Assembly: GCA_050013275.1 (NCBI GenBank)
Contig: JBEKFO010000001.1
Coordinates: 1 to 64,000, forward strand
Direction of reading: 5' to 3'
Length of the DNA: 64,000 nucleotides
From: Roseiarcus sp050013275
Lineage (GTDB): Bacteria > Pseudomonadota > Alphaproteobacteria > Rhizobiales > Beijerinckiaceae
The notes under the pieces were generated by a model that saw only the letters and a list, made by a program, of their open reading frames with translations, was not told where the DNA came from and did not search any database. Position 1 is the stretch's first letter, and each line of letters opens with the position of its first letter. Positions 44,631-52,749 of this stretch are shown here, one piece after another. The position numbers were made by a program, and so were the translations under genes.

Positions 44631-45911
44631 TCACAGCGAGGCCAGGAACGCCTCCAGGGCGCGAAAATAGTCCTTTGAATCGGCGAGCGCGGGCCGCGCC
44701 GCTCGAGCGGCGGCGCTTGGGCTTTCCATCTTCGCTTCGATTGCGCGCAGCCACCCTTCCCCGTCGATCGGCGAAACAGCGGTGAAGGATCCCCCGGCGA
44801 CCTCCCGGAACACTTGGATGTCCGACGCTATGACCGGCGCGCCCAGGGCCAGCGCCTCGACCAGCGGCAGGCCGTAGCCTTCGGCGAAGGAGGGCATCAG
44901 CAGCGCGCGGGCGCCCCGCATCAGCCGAACAAGGCTGGGAGTGGCAAGACCCGACACTTCGAGCACGTGCGCGCGCAACGCGGCGCAACGCTCCAGGAGA
45001 TCGACGATGTTCTCGTTCTCCCAGCCGCGCGCGCCCACGATCACCAGCTTGGGCGCGGCTTGCCCATGGCGCGCCACGAGCTCGCGCCAGACATGGAGCG
45101 TCATCAGATGATTCTTGCGCGGCTCGAGGGTGCCGCACTGCAGGAAATAGGGCGTCTTGCGCAGCTCGTCGTCGATCGGGCCGCCCGCCTGGAAGAGCGG
45201 CGAGACCGGCGGCGCGGCGACCAGCGCAGGAAGGTCGGACCGTCCGTTTGCGCGCAAATGGGCCAGCAGGGCGTCTTTGACGGCGTGCGTCGAGACGATC
45301 ACGCCGGCGGCGAACCGCGCCACCTGACGCAGGCGGGTATGGTGACGGGCGAATTCGCGCTTGCGAAAATACTCCGGCGCCTCGAGCGGCAGCATGTCGT
45401 GAATATAGAACACCGGCTTGACGTCGCGGCGCGCGGCGAGCCAATCGAGCGCGCCTTCGCGCGCCAAGGGGTATTGGCTGACGTTGAGGTAGACGGCGCC
45501 GCGAGTCAGCGTGCGGCGCGCGCTGTTGGCGAGCATCGCGCCGTGGCGAATCGCCCAACCCAGCGGGGCGGCGTTGATGGCGCCGCGCACTCCTCGAATG
45601 CGCTGGGGCGTCGTGCGGTCCCCGCAAGCGCTGTTGCGCAGCCAGGCCAAGATCTCGGGAAAGGCCGAATCGGGCGCCGACGCGTCGTGTTCGCCAAAAT
45701 GCCGATCGAGCAAGCCAAGCAGTTCGACTGCGCCTGGGCGCGCGAGCGCAAAATGGCCGAGTCCCGGCACAAACACCGCTCCGCTCGCTTCGTCGTCGCG
45801 ATCACTGAGAAAATGGCGGGCCAGCGTCATGTCGACGCGATCGATGCCGTTGGGGGTGACGTTGAGAAATCGGCTGGTCAACCGGGTGACGTCGTAGACG
45901 ATTTCCGACAT
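44631..45911 (-). CDS. GT4-family glycosyltransferase
   Basis: 426 aa. GT-B fold: FYIHDMLPLEAPEYF and FAAGVIVSTHAV in the first half; FLQCGTLEPRKNHLMTL, KLVIVGARGWENENIVDLL, GLATPSLVRLMRGARALLMP and the nucleotide-sugar site SFAEGYGLPLVEALALGAPVI (E-x7-E) in the second. This is a retaining transferase such as a mannosyl- or glucosyltransferase of polysaccharide synthesis. MSEIVYDVTRL at 45911 is taken as the start; the 19 residues upstream are not family-like. Its stop faces the Wza-like gene stop (convergent). Confidence 0.88.
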   Translation of the reverse strand: MSEIVYDVTRLTSRFLNVTPNGIDRVDMTLARHFLSDRDDEASGAVFVPGLGHFALARPGAVELLGLLDRHFGEHDASAPDSAFPEILAWLRNSACGDRTTPQRIRGVRGAINAAPLGWAIRHGAMLANSARRTLTRGAVYLNVSQYPLAREGALDWLAARRDVKPVFYIHDMLPLEAPEYFRKREFARHHTRLRQVARFAAGVIVSTHAVKDALLAHLRANGRSDLPALVAAPPVSPLFQAGGPIDDELRKTPYFLQCGTLEPRKNHLMTLHVWRELVARHGQAAPKLVIVGARGWENENIVDLLERCAALRAHVLEVSGLATPSLVRLMRGARALLMPSFAEGYGLPLVEALALGAPVIASDIQVFREVAGGSFTAVSPIDGEGWLRAIEAKMESPSAAARAARPALADSKDYFRALEAFLASL

Positions 45912-46388
45912 GCGGGGCCATGGACAGGAATGGGCGTCGCGCGCCGGAATGGCTCTCGACGGCGTCAAAGGCGTCCAAAACGCGGCGGGGCGGATCTCGG
46001 ACGGGAAAACGGTCTACAGGCAAGATTAGCGAATTGACTTGAACCCGTCGAAACATTTCTTCCCGTGCCGCAGCGATGACGTCGAAGAGGATGCGCGCAA
46101 GACTCCGCGGCGCAATTGGGCGGCGAGTGGGCGCGACGGCGCCCGAGATTCGGCGCCTCCTCGGTTCGGCGCGCAGGTTTGCGAACGACCGAACATTCCG
46201 CCCCGGTTCGCGTCCTTCGAACCCGGATGACGGTTTTTACTCGATACTTCAGCGTCGATTCATCGACTGCTAAGCAACAACTATGGTTAAATCGACAATG
46301 GCGGGGCGGGCGCTTAACCTTCGGCCTCAGTCGACATAAATATACAATTCTGGACAATTTCTTCACAAAATCGGTTCGGGTAATTGGA
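45912..46388. other. Divergent promoter region, no gene seen (477 bp)
   Basis: Between the GT4 gene (minus) and the GNAT-like gene (plus). The last ~140 bases before 46388 are A+T-rich (for example TAAGCAACAACTATGGTTAA and ATAAATATACAATT) compared with the surroundings, a good place for a promoter. I see no gene or RNA structure. Confidence 0.5.
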
Positions 46389-47270
46389 ATGTCGACGCCG
46401 AAACAACCTGACGTGCTTTGCCGGCCGATCGGCGACGGCGACATCGAGGGGGTCATCGCCTGCCTGCAGCGCGGGTTTCCCGAACGGCCCCGTTCCTATT
46501 GGGCGCATGGGCTCGATTGGATGGCGCGGCGCCCGGCGATCGAGGACTATCCGCGCTACGGCCAGGCCCTGATCGCCAAGGGAGAGGTCGTCGGCGTGCT
46601 GCTGCAAATCTTTTCTCGGCGCGTCACGGCGACCGACGCCAGCGTCCGCTGCAATCTTTCGAGTTGGTGCGTCGATCCCGAATACCGCAGCCACTCGCTG
46701 ACGCTGCACCTGAAGGCCGTGAAGCGCCCCGAAGTGACCTACGTCAATATTTCTCCAGCCCCGCACACGCACAAGACGATCGAGGCTTTGGGCTTCCGCC
46801 GCTTTTCTCAAGGCCGGATGATCGCGGCGCCGATCCTGTCGGCGCCGCAGCGCAACGTCCGCGTCGTCGCTTTCGCCGCGGACGGCCCCGAGGCCGCCCT
46901 TCTCACGCAGGACGAGCGCCAAGTTCTGGCCGAGCATGCGGCGATGGGATGCCGCGCGATCGTCTGCGTGAGCGACGGCATGGCCTATCCGTTCGTCGTT
47001 CAGCCGGGCCGGCTCGTGCGCAACCTCATTCCCTGCTGGCGGCTGATCTATTGCCGCGAGCTCGGCGAATTCGTCCGCTTCGCCAATGCGATCGGACGGC
47101 ATATGCTGTTTCGCGGCGGCCCCTTTTGCGCCGTCGACGCGATGGGGCGCGCGCCGGGGCTGGTCGGCTGGTTTGTTTCCGGACGCATTCCGCCGAGATA
47201 CTTCAAGGGGTCGGTCCCGCCCGGCCTCGGCGATCTCGCCTACACCGAAGTGGTCGTCTTCGGCCCGTAG
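46389..47270 (+). CDS. GNAT-like N-acyltransferase
   Basis: 293 aa, soluble. The N-terminal half has a GNAT outline: IGDGDIEGVIACLQRGFPERP, ALIAKGEVVGVLLQIFSRR, LSSWCVDPEYRSHSLTLHL (motif A-like), then YVNISPAPHTHKTIEALGFRR (motif B-like). The second half (RLVRNLIPCWRLIYCRELGEF, MLFRGGPFCAVDAMG) resembles the C-terminal part of exopolysaccharide-locus acyltransferases. It may acylate an amino sugar. The open frame extends to 46116, but the ATG at 46389 is directly before the conserved part. Confidence 0.65.
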   Translation: MSTPKQPDVLCRPIGDGDIEGVIACLQRGFPERPRSYWAHGLDWMARRPAIEDYPRYGQALIAKGEVVGVLLQIFSRRVTATDASVRCNLSSWCVDPEYRSHSLTLHLKAVKRPEVTYVNISPAPHTHKTIEALGFRRFSQGRMIAAPILSAPQRNVRVVAFAADGPEAALLTQDERQVLAEHAAMGCRAIVCVSDGMAYPFVVQPGRLVRNLIPCWRLIYCRELGEFVRFANAIGRHMLFRGGPFCAVDAMGRAPGLVGWFVSGRIPPRYFKGSVPPGLGDLAYTEVVVFGP

Positions 47271-47301
47271 CGTCTGCGCCGACGGCGCGTCGCCGGCGCG
47301 C

Positions 47302-48090
47302 TCAGCGCAGATCGCGCAGCATCAGGAACAGGGCGTGCGGATTGGTCACGAGGTAGCGCACGAACAGCCGTCGCGGCTCGACGCCCACTCTGAACAGCCA
47401 TTCCAGCCCGATCTTCTGCATCCACCGCGGCGCGCGCGGCTTCGCCAATGCGAGGAAGTCGAACAACCCGCCGGCGGTCTTGACGATCGCCACGCCCTTC
47501 AGCGCCGCGAGATTGCGCGCGCAGAACCGCTGCTCCAGGGGAACGCCGAGCGAAACCCAGAGCACGTCGGGCCGCAGCCGAGCGACTTCTTCGACGATCG
47601 CGGGCTCCTCGGCGCGCGAGAAGTAGCCGTTGCGGCGGCCGACGATCCGCAGCCCGGGATAGTCGGCGAGCGCAGTCTCGACCGCCTTGCGGTTCGCCTC
47701 CTCGGTCGCGCCCAACATATAGAAAGTGACGCCCGTCTCGGCGGCCAGCCGCGCCACCGCCGGGAAGAGATCGGTGGTCGCGACCCGTTCGGGCAGGGGA
47801 TTGGCGCAGAGGTAGCGCGACAGCAACACCAGCGGCTGGCCGTCGGCGTTAACCGAATCGGCGGAGAGGATCGACTCCTTGAGTTCTCGATCCTGCGCGC
47901 AAAGCGAAATGACCTGGCCGTTGAGCGAGGTCGAATAGATCGGCCGCGCCGCCTTGGCGCGTTCGGCGCTGCGGCAATAATCGATAAAGGCGTGCGCTGT
48001 TTCCTGGATGTCGACGGCGTCGATCGGAAACTGGCCGATACGGACGGTTCCTCGCCCGTCCTGCCTCGATTTCCTGACCGCGAGTTGCAT
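47302..48090 (-). CDS. WecG/TagA/CpsF-family glycosyltransferase (GT26)
   Basis: 262 aa, the usual size. GT26 enzymes add N-acetylmannosaminuronate, GlcA or similar sugars to lipid-linked intermediates. Seen: YSTSLNGQVISLCAQDRELK, SADSVNADGQPLVLLSR (the conserved Asp/Gly-rich stretch), FYMLGATEEANRKAVE, PGLRIVGRRNGYF, LWVSLGVPLEQRFCARN and APRWMQKIGLEWLFRVGVEP. The frame runs back to 48498, but only MQLAVRKS onward fits, and this ATG has a GGAG ribosome site. Divergent from the deacetylase gene at 48306. Confidence 0.92.
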   Translation of the reverse strand: MQLAVRKSRQDGRGTVRIGQFPIDAVDIQETAHAFIDYCRSAERAKAARPIYSTSLNGQVISLCAQDRELKESILSADSVNADGQPLVLLSRYLCANPLPERVATTDLFPAVARLAAETGVTFYMLGATEEANRKAVETALADYPGLRIVGRRNGYFSRAEEPAIVEEVARLRPDVLWVSLGVPLEQRFCARNLAALKGVAIVKTAGGLFDFLALAKPRAPRWMQKIGLEWLFRVGVEPRRLFVRYLVTNPHALFLMLRDLR

Positions 48091-48305
48091 CGCTCCGCTC
48101 CGTTCCCTTGCGAGAGAGAGCAAGACGCAAGTCGCAGGCCTCCCGAATCGGGACATCCGTCTTCGGTTTTTCGAAATGCGCGGCGATCGGGCGCCGAAAG
48201 CGAGCGGCGGCGAACGTGGCGCTGACGATGGCACGATTCTTCCAAGGGCCCAGAGCCCGACGCCTGCCTGTGTTTCATACCGGGGCGGATCACGACGGAG
48301 TTCGG

Positions 48306-49211
48306 ATGCCAACCAAGGTGAACGAGGTCGCTTGCTTCGCACCAGCCGAGACGCCACGCGGCGCGGCGGCGCCGAACTCGGACCGAACCGATTCGCCCTG
48401 CGATCGAACCGACGGACCTTTGGCGAATTTGCGGCGCAAGATCTCTTCGCGCCTGGCGCGCCATATCGCGCTAGAACGCAGGCGGCTCGTTGACGCAAAG
48501 CCGATGGTCAGTTTCACGTTTGACGACGCCGCGGTGAGCGCCGGCCTGGCGGGCGCCGAACGGCTGGAACGAATGGGCGCGCGCGGAACCTACTACATCG
48601 CCTCCGGCCTGATCGGGCGAAGCGACTACGGCTACGCCCTAATGGGCCGCGAGAGCGTGCGCGACCTCCATCTCAGGGGCCACGAAATCGGCCTTCACGG
48701 CCACGCCCACCTGGCGGCGGGCGCCTTCTCCGCGCAAGAGTTTCGCGACGACCTGCAAAGAAACAGGGATTGGCTGGAATCCATCGACGAAGGCATCCGC
48801 CCCGCCAATTTCGCCTACCCCTACGGCATCGCCTCTTTCGCCCGCAAACGCCAGCTCTATGGTTTGGTCGCCTCCAGCCGCAGCGTCGCGCCGGGCGTCA
48901 TGGCCGGCGACTTCGATCCGCAGTATCTGCGTTGCGTCGAACTGGCGGATCGACGCCTGACGCCCGAGCGGCTCGCCGCCTATCTCGACGCCACGGTCCA
49001 ATCTGGCGGTTGGTTAATCTTCTGTTGCCACGACATCGCCGACGCGCCGACTTCATACGGTTGCACCACCGGGCTGTTTCAGCGCGCGCTCGACGGCGCG
49101 GTCTCGCGCGGGGTCGAAATCGTCACCGTCGCCGCTGGGCTCGCCCGCAGCCGGCCAGTGGGAAAGCCGGCGCTTTCGGCGAACGAGGCAAGGGGTTCGA
49201 AACTTTCCTAG
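48306..49211 (+). CDS. Polysaccharide deacetylase (NodB homology domain)
   Basis: 301 aa. A NodB-type CE4 domain begins after about 80 variable residues: VSFTFDDAAVSA (catalytic base and metal Asp), GARGTYYIASGLIG, HEIGLHGHAHLAA (metal-binding HxxxH) and FAYPYGIASFARK, then LIFCCHDIADAP. It removes acetyl groups from N-acetyl sugars of the glycan or its intermediates. No signal peptide is apparent in the N-terminal part, so a cytoplasmic role is possible. ATG at 48306 has GGAG upstream; the frame is open further back but is not protein-like. Confidence 0.88.
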   Translation: MPTKVNEVACFAPAETPRGAAAPNSDRTDSPCDRTDGPLANLRRKISSRLARHIALERRRLVDAKPMVSFTFDDAAVSAGLAGAERLERMGARGTYYIASGLIGRSDYGYALMGRESVRDLHLRGHEIGLHGHAHLAAGAFSAQEFRDDLQRNRDWLESIDEGIRPANFAYPYGIASFARKRQLYGLVASSRSVAPGVMAGDFDPQYLRCVELADRRLTPERLAAYLDATVQSGGWLIFCCHDIADAPTSYGCTTGLFQRALDGAVSRGVEIVTVAAGLARSRPVGKPALSANEARGSKLS

Positions 49212-49330
49212 CGCAAGAGTTTCAAGGCGGTCGGCGGCTCCCAAACGGCGCGGGTCCGAGACTGAAGCGGTCCGCCTAAAATGTGCTCGGCGCGCCGTTG
49301 GGTCGATAAGCGAAGCTCGTGGTCGCAGCC

Positions 49331-50353
49331 ATGCATAAGGACATGACTCCAGTCGAGGACGCGTCGACTCTCGCGAATCCCGGAACTGGCGCGGCGAGCC
49401 GTTTGTCGCAATCGGCGCCGGAGGCCGTCGTTTGCGTGCCGACCTGTCGACGCCCCGAGATGCTCCGCCTGACGTTGCAGTCTCTGGTCGAACAGACCGG
49501 CCCGACCCGCTTCGCCGTCGTCGTCGTCGACAACGATTCGCTCGGCATGGCCGGCGCCGCGGTCGCGGACGCGTTCTTTTCCGACAGGCTGCTCGAGGGT
49601 TTGTGCGTGGTCGAGGCGCAGCCCGGCAATTGCCGCGCCTGCAATCGCGCGTTCGAGGAAGCGCGCCGCCGCTTCGCCTTGGCGTCGTATATTTTGATGA
49701 TCGACGACGATGAAGTCGCCGACCCGGAATGGCTGAGCCGGATGATCGCCGCGGCGCGCGAAAGACAAGTCGACATCGTCGGCGGCCCGGTCGTGCCGCG
49801 CTTTGCCGACGGCGCGCCCGACGCGCTCGCCCACCATCCCGTCTACTGGCCGGCCTTTAGCCGCAGCGGCTTCGTGTCGATGATCTACGGTTCGGGCAAT
49901 TTCCTCATCCGCCGCCAAGCGTTCGAGCGGCTGAACCATCCGGAATTCGACCTGCGCTACAATTTCCTCGGCGGCGGCGACACGGAGTTCTTCACCCGCT
50001 GTCGGCGCGCCGGGCTGACGTTCTACTGGGAACAGGCCGCGCGCATCGTCGAAACGGTGCCCGGCGATCGGGTTCGCCCGGCATGGATCTTGCGGCGCGG
50101 CCTTCGCATCGGCGCCATCAACTTTCACATCGACGAGGCCGCGAACCGATCGGCCTTCGGCCGTGTCAGGCTCGCCGCCAAGAACGGCGTTCTTCTCCCC
50201 GTCTCGGCTTTTCGAACGTTGAAGCTGCTCGCACAGGGCAAGCCGGCGCTCGTTTCGCTCCATCCGATGGTGGTGGCGGTCGGGCGCCTGTTGGCCTGGC
50301 TCGGCGTCGAGCCTCAGCAATATCGCTTCCCGCCGGCGGAGCCGAAACCATGA
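49331..50353 (+). CDS. GT2-family glycosyltransferase
   Basis: 340 aa. GT-A inverting transferase: VVCVPTCRRPEMLRLTLQSL, FAVVVVDNDS, ASYILMIDDDEVADPEWLSR (donor-site DDDE) and FLGGGDTEFFTRCRRAGLTF (catalytic-base region), followed by a C-terminal helical part PAWILRRGLRIGAINFH. The frame starts at a GTG (49319); ATGs at 49331 and 49343 are alternatives. The stop overlaps the next start by ATGA, so it is coupled to the Wzy-like gene. Confidence 0.9.
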   Translation: MHKDMTPVEDASTLANPGTGAASRLSQSAPEAVVCVPTCRRPEMLRLTLQSLVEQTGPTRFAVVVVDNDSLGMAGAAVADAFFSDRLLEGLCVVEAQPGNCRACNRAFEEARRRFALASYILMIDDDEVADPEWLSRMIAAARERQVDIVGGPVVPRFADGAPDALAHHPVYWPAFSRSGFVSMIYGSGNFLIRRQAFERLNHPEFDLRYNFLGGGDTEFFTRCRRAGLTFYWEQAARIVETVPGDRVRPAWILRRGLRIGAINFHIDEAANRSAFGRVRLAAKNGVLLPVSAFRTLKLLAQGKPALVSLHPMVVAVGRLLAWLGVEPQQYRFPPAEPKP

Positions 50354-51645
50354 CCTCTTCGGCGGCCAGCGTCCCGACCGTTCAGGGCGACGCCGTTCCG
50401 TGGCGCGCGATCGCCTTCGTCGCCGCCTTGTCTCTGGCCTGGATCACGTTGCAACCCTTCGCCGATCTTGGCGCGGAGGACGCGCTCGATCTCGGCGCCG
50501 GCCGCGAGATCGCGACCTACTTCGCCTTCGCCGCGTGCGCGGCGCTTTGCCTCCATTTGGCGGCGTCGACGGATCGCCCCGCCCTCCGACGTCTCGCCAA
50601 TCCGGCCTTTGTCGCGCTGGCAGTATGGGTCGCCATCAGTTGCGCGACCTCGCAAGACGTCGCGACGTCGCTGAAACGCGCCGCGCTATGCGGCTTTGTC
50701 GCCGTCGTCGCCGCCGCCTTGCCGCTGCTGCCGCGCGGACGCATGCACCTGGCGACCATGTTCGGCGTCGCCGCCGGCGCGCTCCTCGCGCTATCCTATT
50801 TCGGCGTGATCTTCATGCCGCAATACGCCGTCCACCAGGCGAGCGACCTCGGCGAACCGGCGCTGGCGGGCGACTGGCGCGGCGTGTTCGGCCACAAGAA
50901 CCTGGCGAGCGCCGTATTCGTCTTCGTCGCCTTCATCGGCATTTACGTCGCGCGCGCCGGACGCGCCGTCGCGGGCGTCGTCATTACCGCCCTCTCGTTG
51001 CTGTTCGTGGTCTTCGCCAACGGCAAGACCGAGAACTTGCTGTGGGCGCCGACGCTCGCCGTTTCCTTGTTCGCCGCGCGTTACGGCGCCGGATGGGCGT
51101 GGCGCGTCGCGGCCATCGCGCCCTTCGCCGCGCTCAACGCGTTGGGCGTCGGCTCGGTGATCGTCGCGCCGATCGGATCGCTGGTGGCGAGCCTCCCGGT
51201 CGACCCGACGTTCACCGGCCGCGTCGACGTCTGGCGCTACGCGCTGGACAAGCTCGCCGAGCATCCCTTGCTCGGCTACGGGTTCGACGCATTCTGGAAC
51301 ACCGAATCGGTCCGTTTCGGAACCGACAGTTCAACCGCCTGGGTCGCCGGCGCCGCGCATGCGCACAACGGCTTGGTCGACGTCGCGATGTCGATGGGCG
51401 TTCCCGGCGTCGCTCTGGCGCTGTGGGCTTTCCTCGTCCAACCGCTCGCCGACATCGGCAAAGCCGCCAAAAGCGGCGCCGACCCGGCGCTGATGACGTT
51501 GCTGACGCAAATCTGGCTGTTCGGCCTTTATGTTTCGTCGCTCGAGTCGTTCCTGTTCGATCGCGCCGACCCGATCTGGTTCACCTTCCTGTTCGCGGTG
51601 TTCGCTCTGCGCTATGTCGCGAGTTTTCGGACGTCGCCGCAATGA
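50350..51645 (+). CDS. Polysaccharide polymerase / O-antigen ligase family protein (Wzy/WaaL type)
   Basis: 431 aa with about 10 membrane spans. The Wzy_C signature region is clear: FTGRVDVWRYALDKLAEHP, LLGYGFDAFWNTESVRFG, and AHAHNGLVDVAMSMGVPG (conserved His-Asn-Gly). VFGHKNLASAVFVF is the usual upstream loop. It would join repeat units on the periplasmic face. The start overlaps the GT2 stop and its stop overlaps the GT4 start (both ATGA), giving a tight GT2-Wzy-GT4 operon. Confidence 0.9.
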   Translation: MTSSAASVPTVQGDAVPWRAIAFVAALSLAWITLQPFADLGAEDALDLGAGREIATYFAFAACAALCLHLAASTDRPALRRLANPAFVALAVWVAISCATSQDVATSLKRAALCGFVAVVAAALPLLPRGRMHLATMFGVAAGALLALSYFGVIFMPQYAVHQASDLGEPALAGDWRGVFGHKNLASAVFVFVAFIGIYVARAGRAVAGVVITALSLLFVVFANGKTENLLWAPTLAVSLFAARYGAGWAWRVAAIAPFAALNALGVGSVIVAPIGSLVASLPVDPTFTGRVDVWRYALDKLAEHPLLGYGFDAFWNTESVRFGTDSSTAWVAGAAHAHNGLVDVAMSMGVPGVALALWAFLVQPLADIGKAAKSGADPALMTLLTQIWLFGLYVSSLESFLFDRADPIWFTFLFAVFALRYVASFRTSPQ

Positions 51646-52739
51646 CGCCGCCGTCCGCCGCAAGCCGCGGTTTCGTCGTCTCTCTCATATCGCCGTCGAG
51701 AACGCCTTGCGGAGTCGAGACGTTCGCGCGCGGCCTCGCGCGCGCTACAGGCGAACTCGGCCTCGACTCGCGGACCCTCGCGGTCGCAGGGCGACGGGGC
51801 GAGGCGGCGGAGCTTTGGCGCGGCTTGGCCGGCGCTGGCGCGCTCATCGTCAATCTGCCGGTGGTGGCGTGGAAGAGGGCCTTGCTGACGCCGCTCATCG
51901 CGCTGGCGATCGCCCGATTGCGCGGCGCGCGGACCATCGTCGTCTTGCACGAATGGGCGGATCTGCATCCCCTGCGCCGCGCTTTCGTCTCCGCCTATCT
52001 CCTGTTGGCGCAAGTCGTTCTGTTCTCGTCGCCGACGGTGCGCGACCAATTCTTGTCGAGCCCGGCCGGATGGCTGCCCTTCGTCTTGGGCCTTGCGCCG
52101 ATCCCGCCCAATATCGCGCCGCCGATAGCGCGCCTGCGCTCTGCCGCCGTCGCTCGAGTCGAGGCGGAGCGCGCCAAAGGGCGCCTCGTTCTCGGCCATT
52201 TCGGCTCGATCTATCCCAAGAAGCAATCGACCTTCGCGCTCGAAGTCGCGCGCGCCCTGCAGGCGATGAATCGCAGCGTCTTCGTCGTCTTCGTCGGCGG
52301 CTTCGTCAGAGCGAGCGACGACGTCGAAAGCCAATTCTTCGCGCGGGTCCGAGAACTCGGCCTCGAAGAGTCGATCATGGTCACCGGCTATGTCGAATCG
52401 GATGCGGAAATCTTCGCGCTTTTCGACGCGGTCGACGTGTTCCTCTATTCGTTTGCGGAAGGGTTGACCTCACGGCGCGGCAGCGTGCTGACCTGCCTGG
52501 AGTCGGGGCGTCCGGTCATCGTCAACGCCCCAAAGAGGGAAGGCGAGTTCGCCCACCATGCCGTCTTTCGCCGCCTGATCGCCCAGGGCGCGCTCCGGTT
52601 CGCGCCCACCGACGCCGCGCCCGCCGATTTCGCCCGAGCGATCGGCGCGATGGACGTCGCCTCTCGCGCCGTCGCGCCTGAGATATTCGCGCCGGCGTGG
52701 CGTGACGCCGCGGCCGCGTTGCGCGCCGTCTTGACGTGA
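51642..52739 (+). CDS. GT4-like (GT-B) glycosyltransferase
   Basis: 365 aa. N-terminal part ISPSRTPCGVETFARGLARA is the usual GT4 opening; TIVVLHEWADLHPLRRAFVSAYLLL is in the acceptor domain. In the donor domain LVLGHFGSIYPKKQSTFALE, FVVFVGGFVRASDD, IMVTGYVESDAEIFALFDAVDVFLYSF and LTSRRGSVLTCLESGRPVIV replace the standard E-x7-E motif with a changed form. ATG at 51642 overlaps the Wzy stop (ATGA). It is convergent with the Wzc-like gene, 10 bp apart. Confidence 0.85.
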   Translation: MTPPSAASRGFVVSLISPSRTPCGVETFARGLARATGELGLDSRTLAVAGRRGEAAELWRGLAGAGALIVNLPVVAWKRALLTPLIALAIARLRGARTIVVLHEWADLHPLRRAFVSAYLLLAQVVLFSSPTVRDQFLSSPAGWLPFVLGLAPIPPNIAPPIARLRSAAVARVEAERAKGRLVLGHFGSIYPKKQSTFALEVARALQAMNRSVFVVFVGGFVRASDDVESQFFARVRELGLEESIMVTGYVESDAEIFALFDAVDVFLYSFAEGLTSRRGSVLTCLESGRPVIVNAPKREGEFAHHAVFRRLIAQGALRFAPTDAAPADFARAIGAMDVASRAVAPEIFAPAWRDAAAALRAVLT

Positions 52740-52749
52740 ACGAAGGGCC

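Noticed and set aside
48091..48498. N-terminal extension of the WecG-type gene
   Set aside because: It overlaps the divergent deacetylase gene, is arginine-rich and gives a protein longer than the family.
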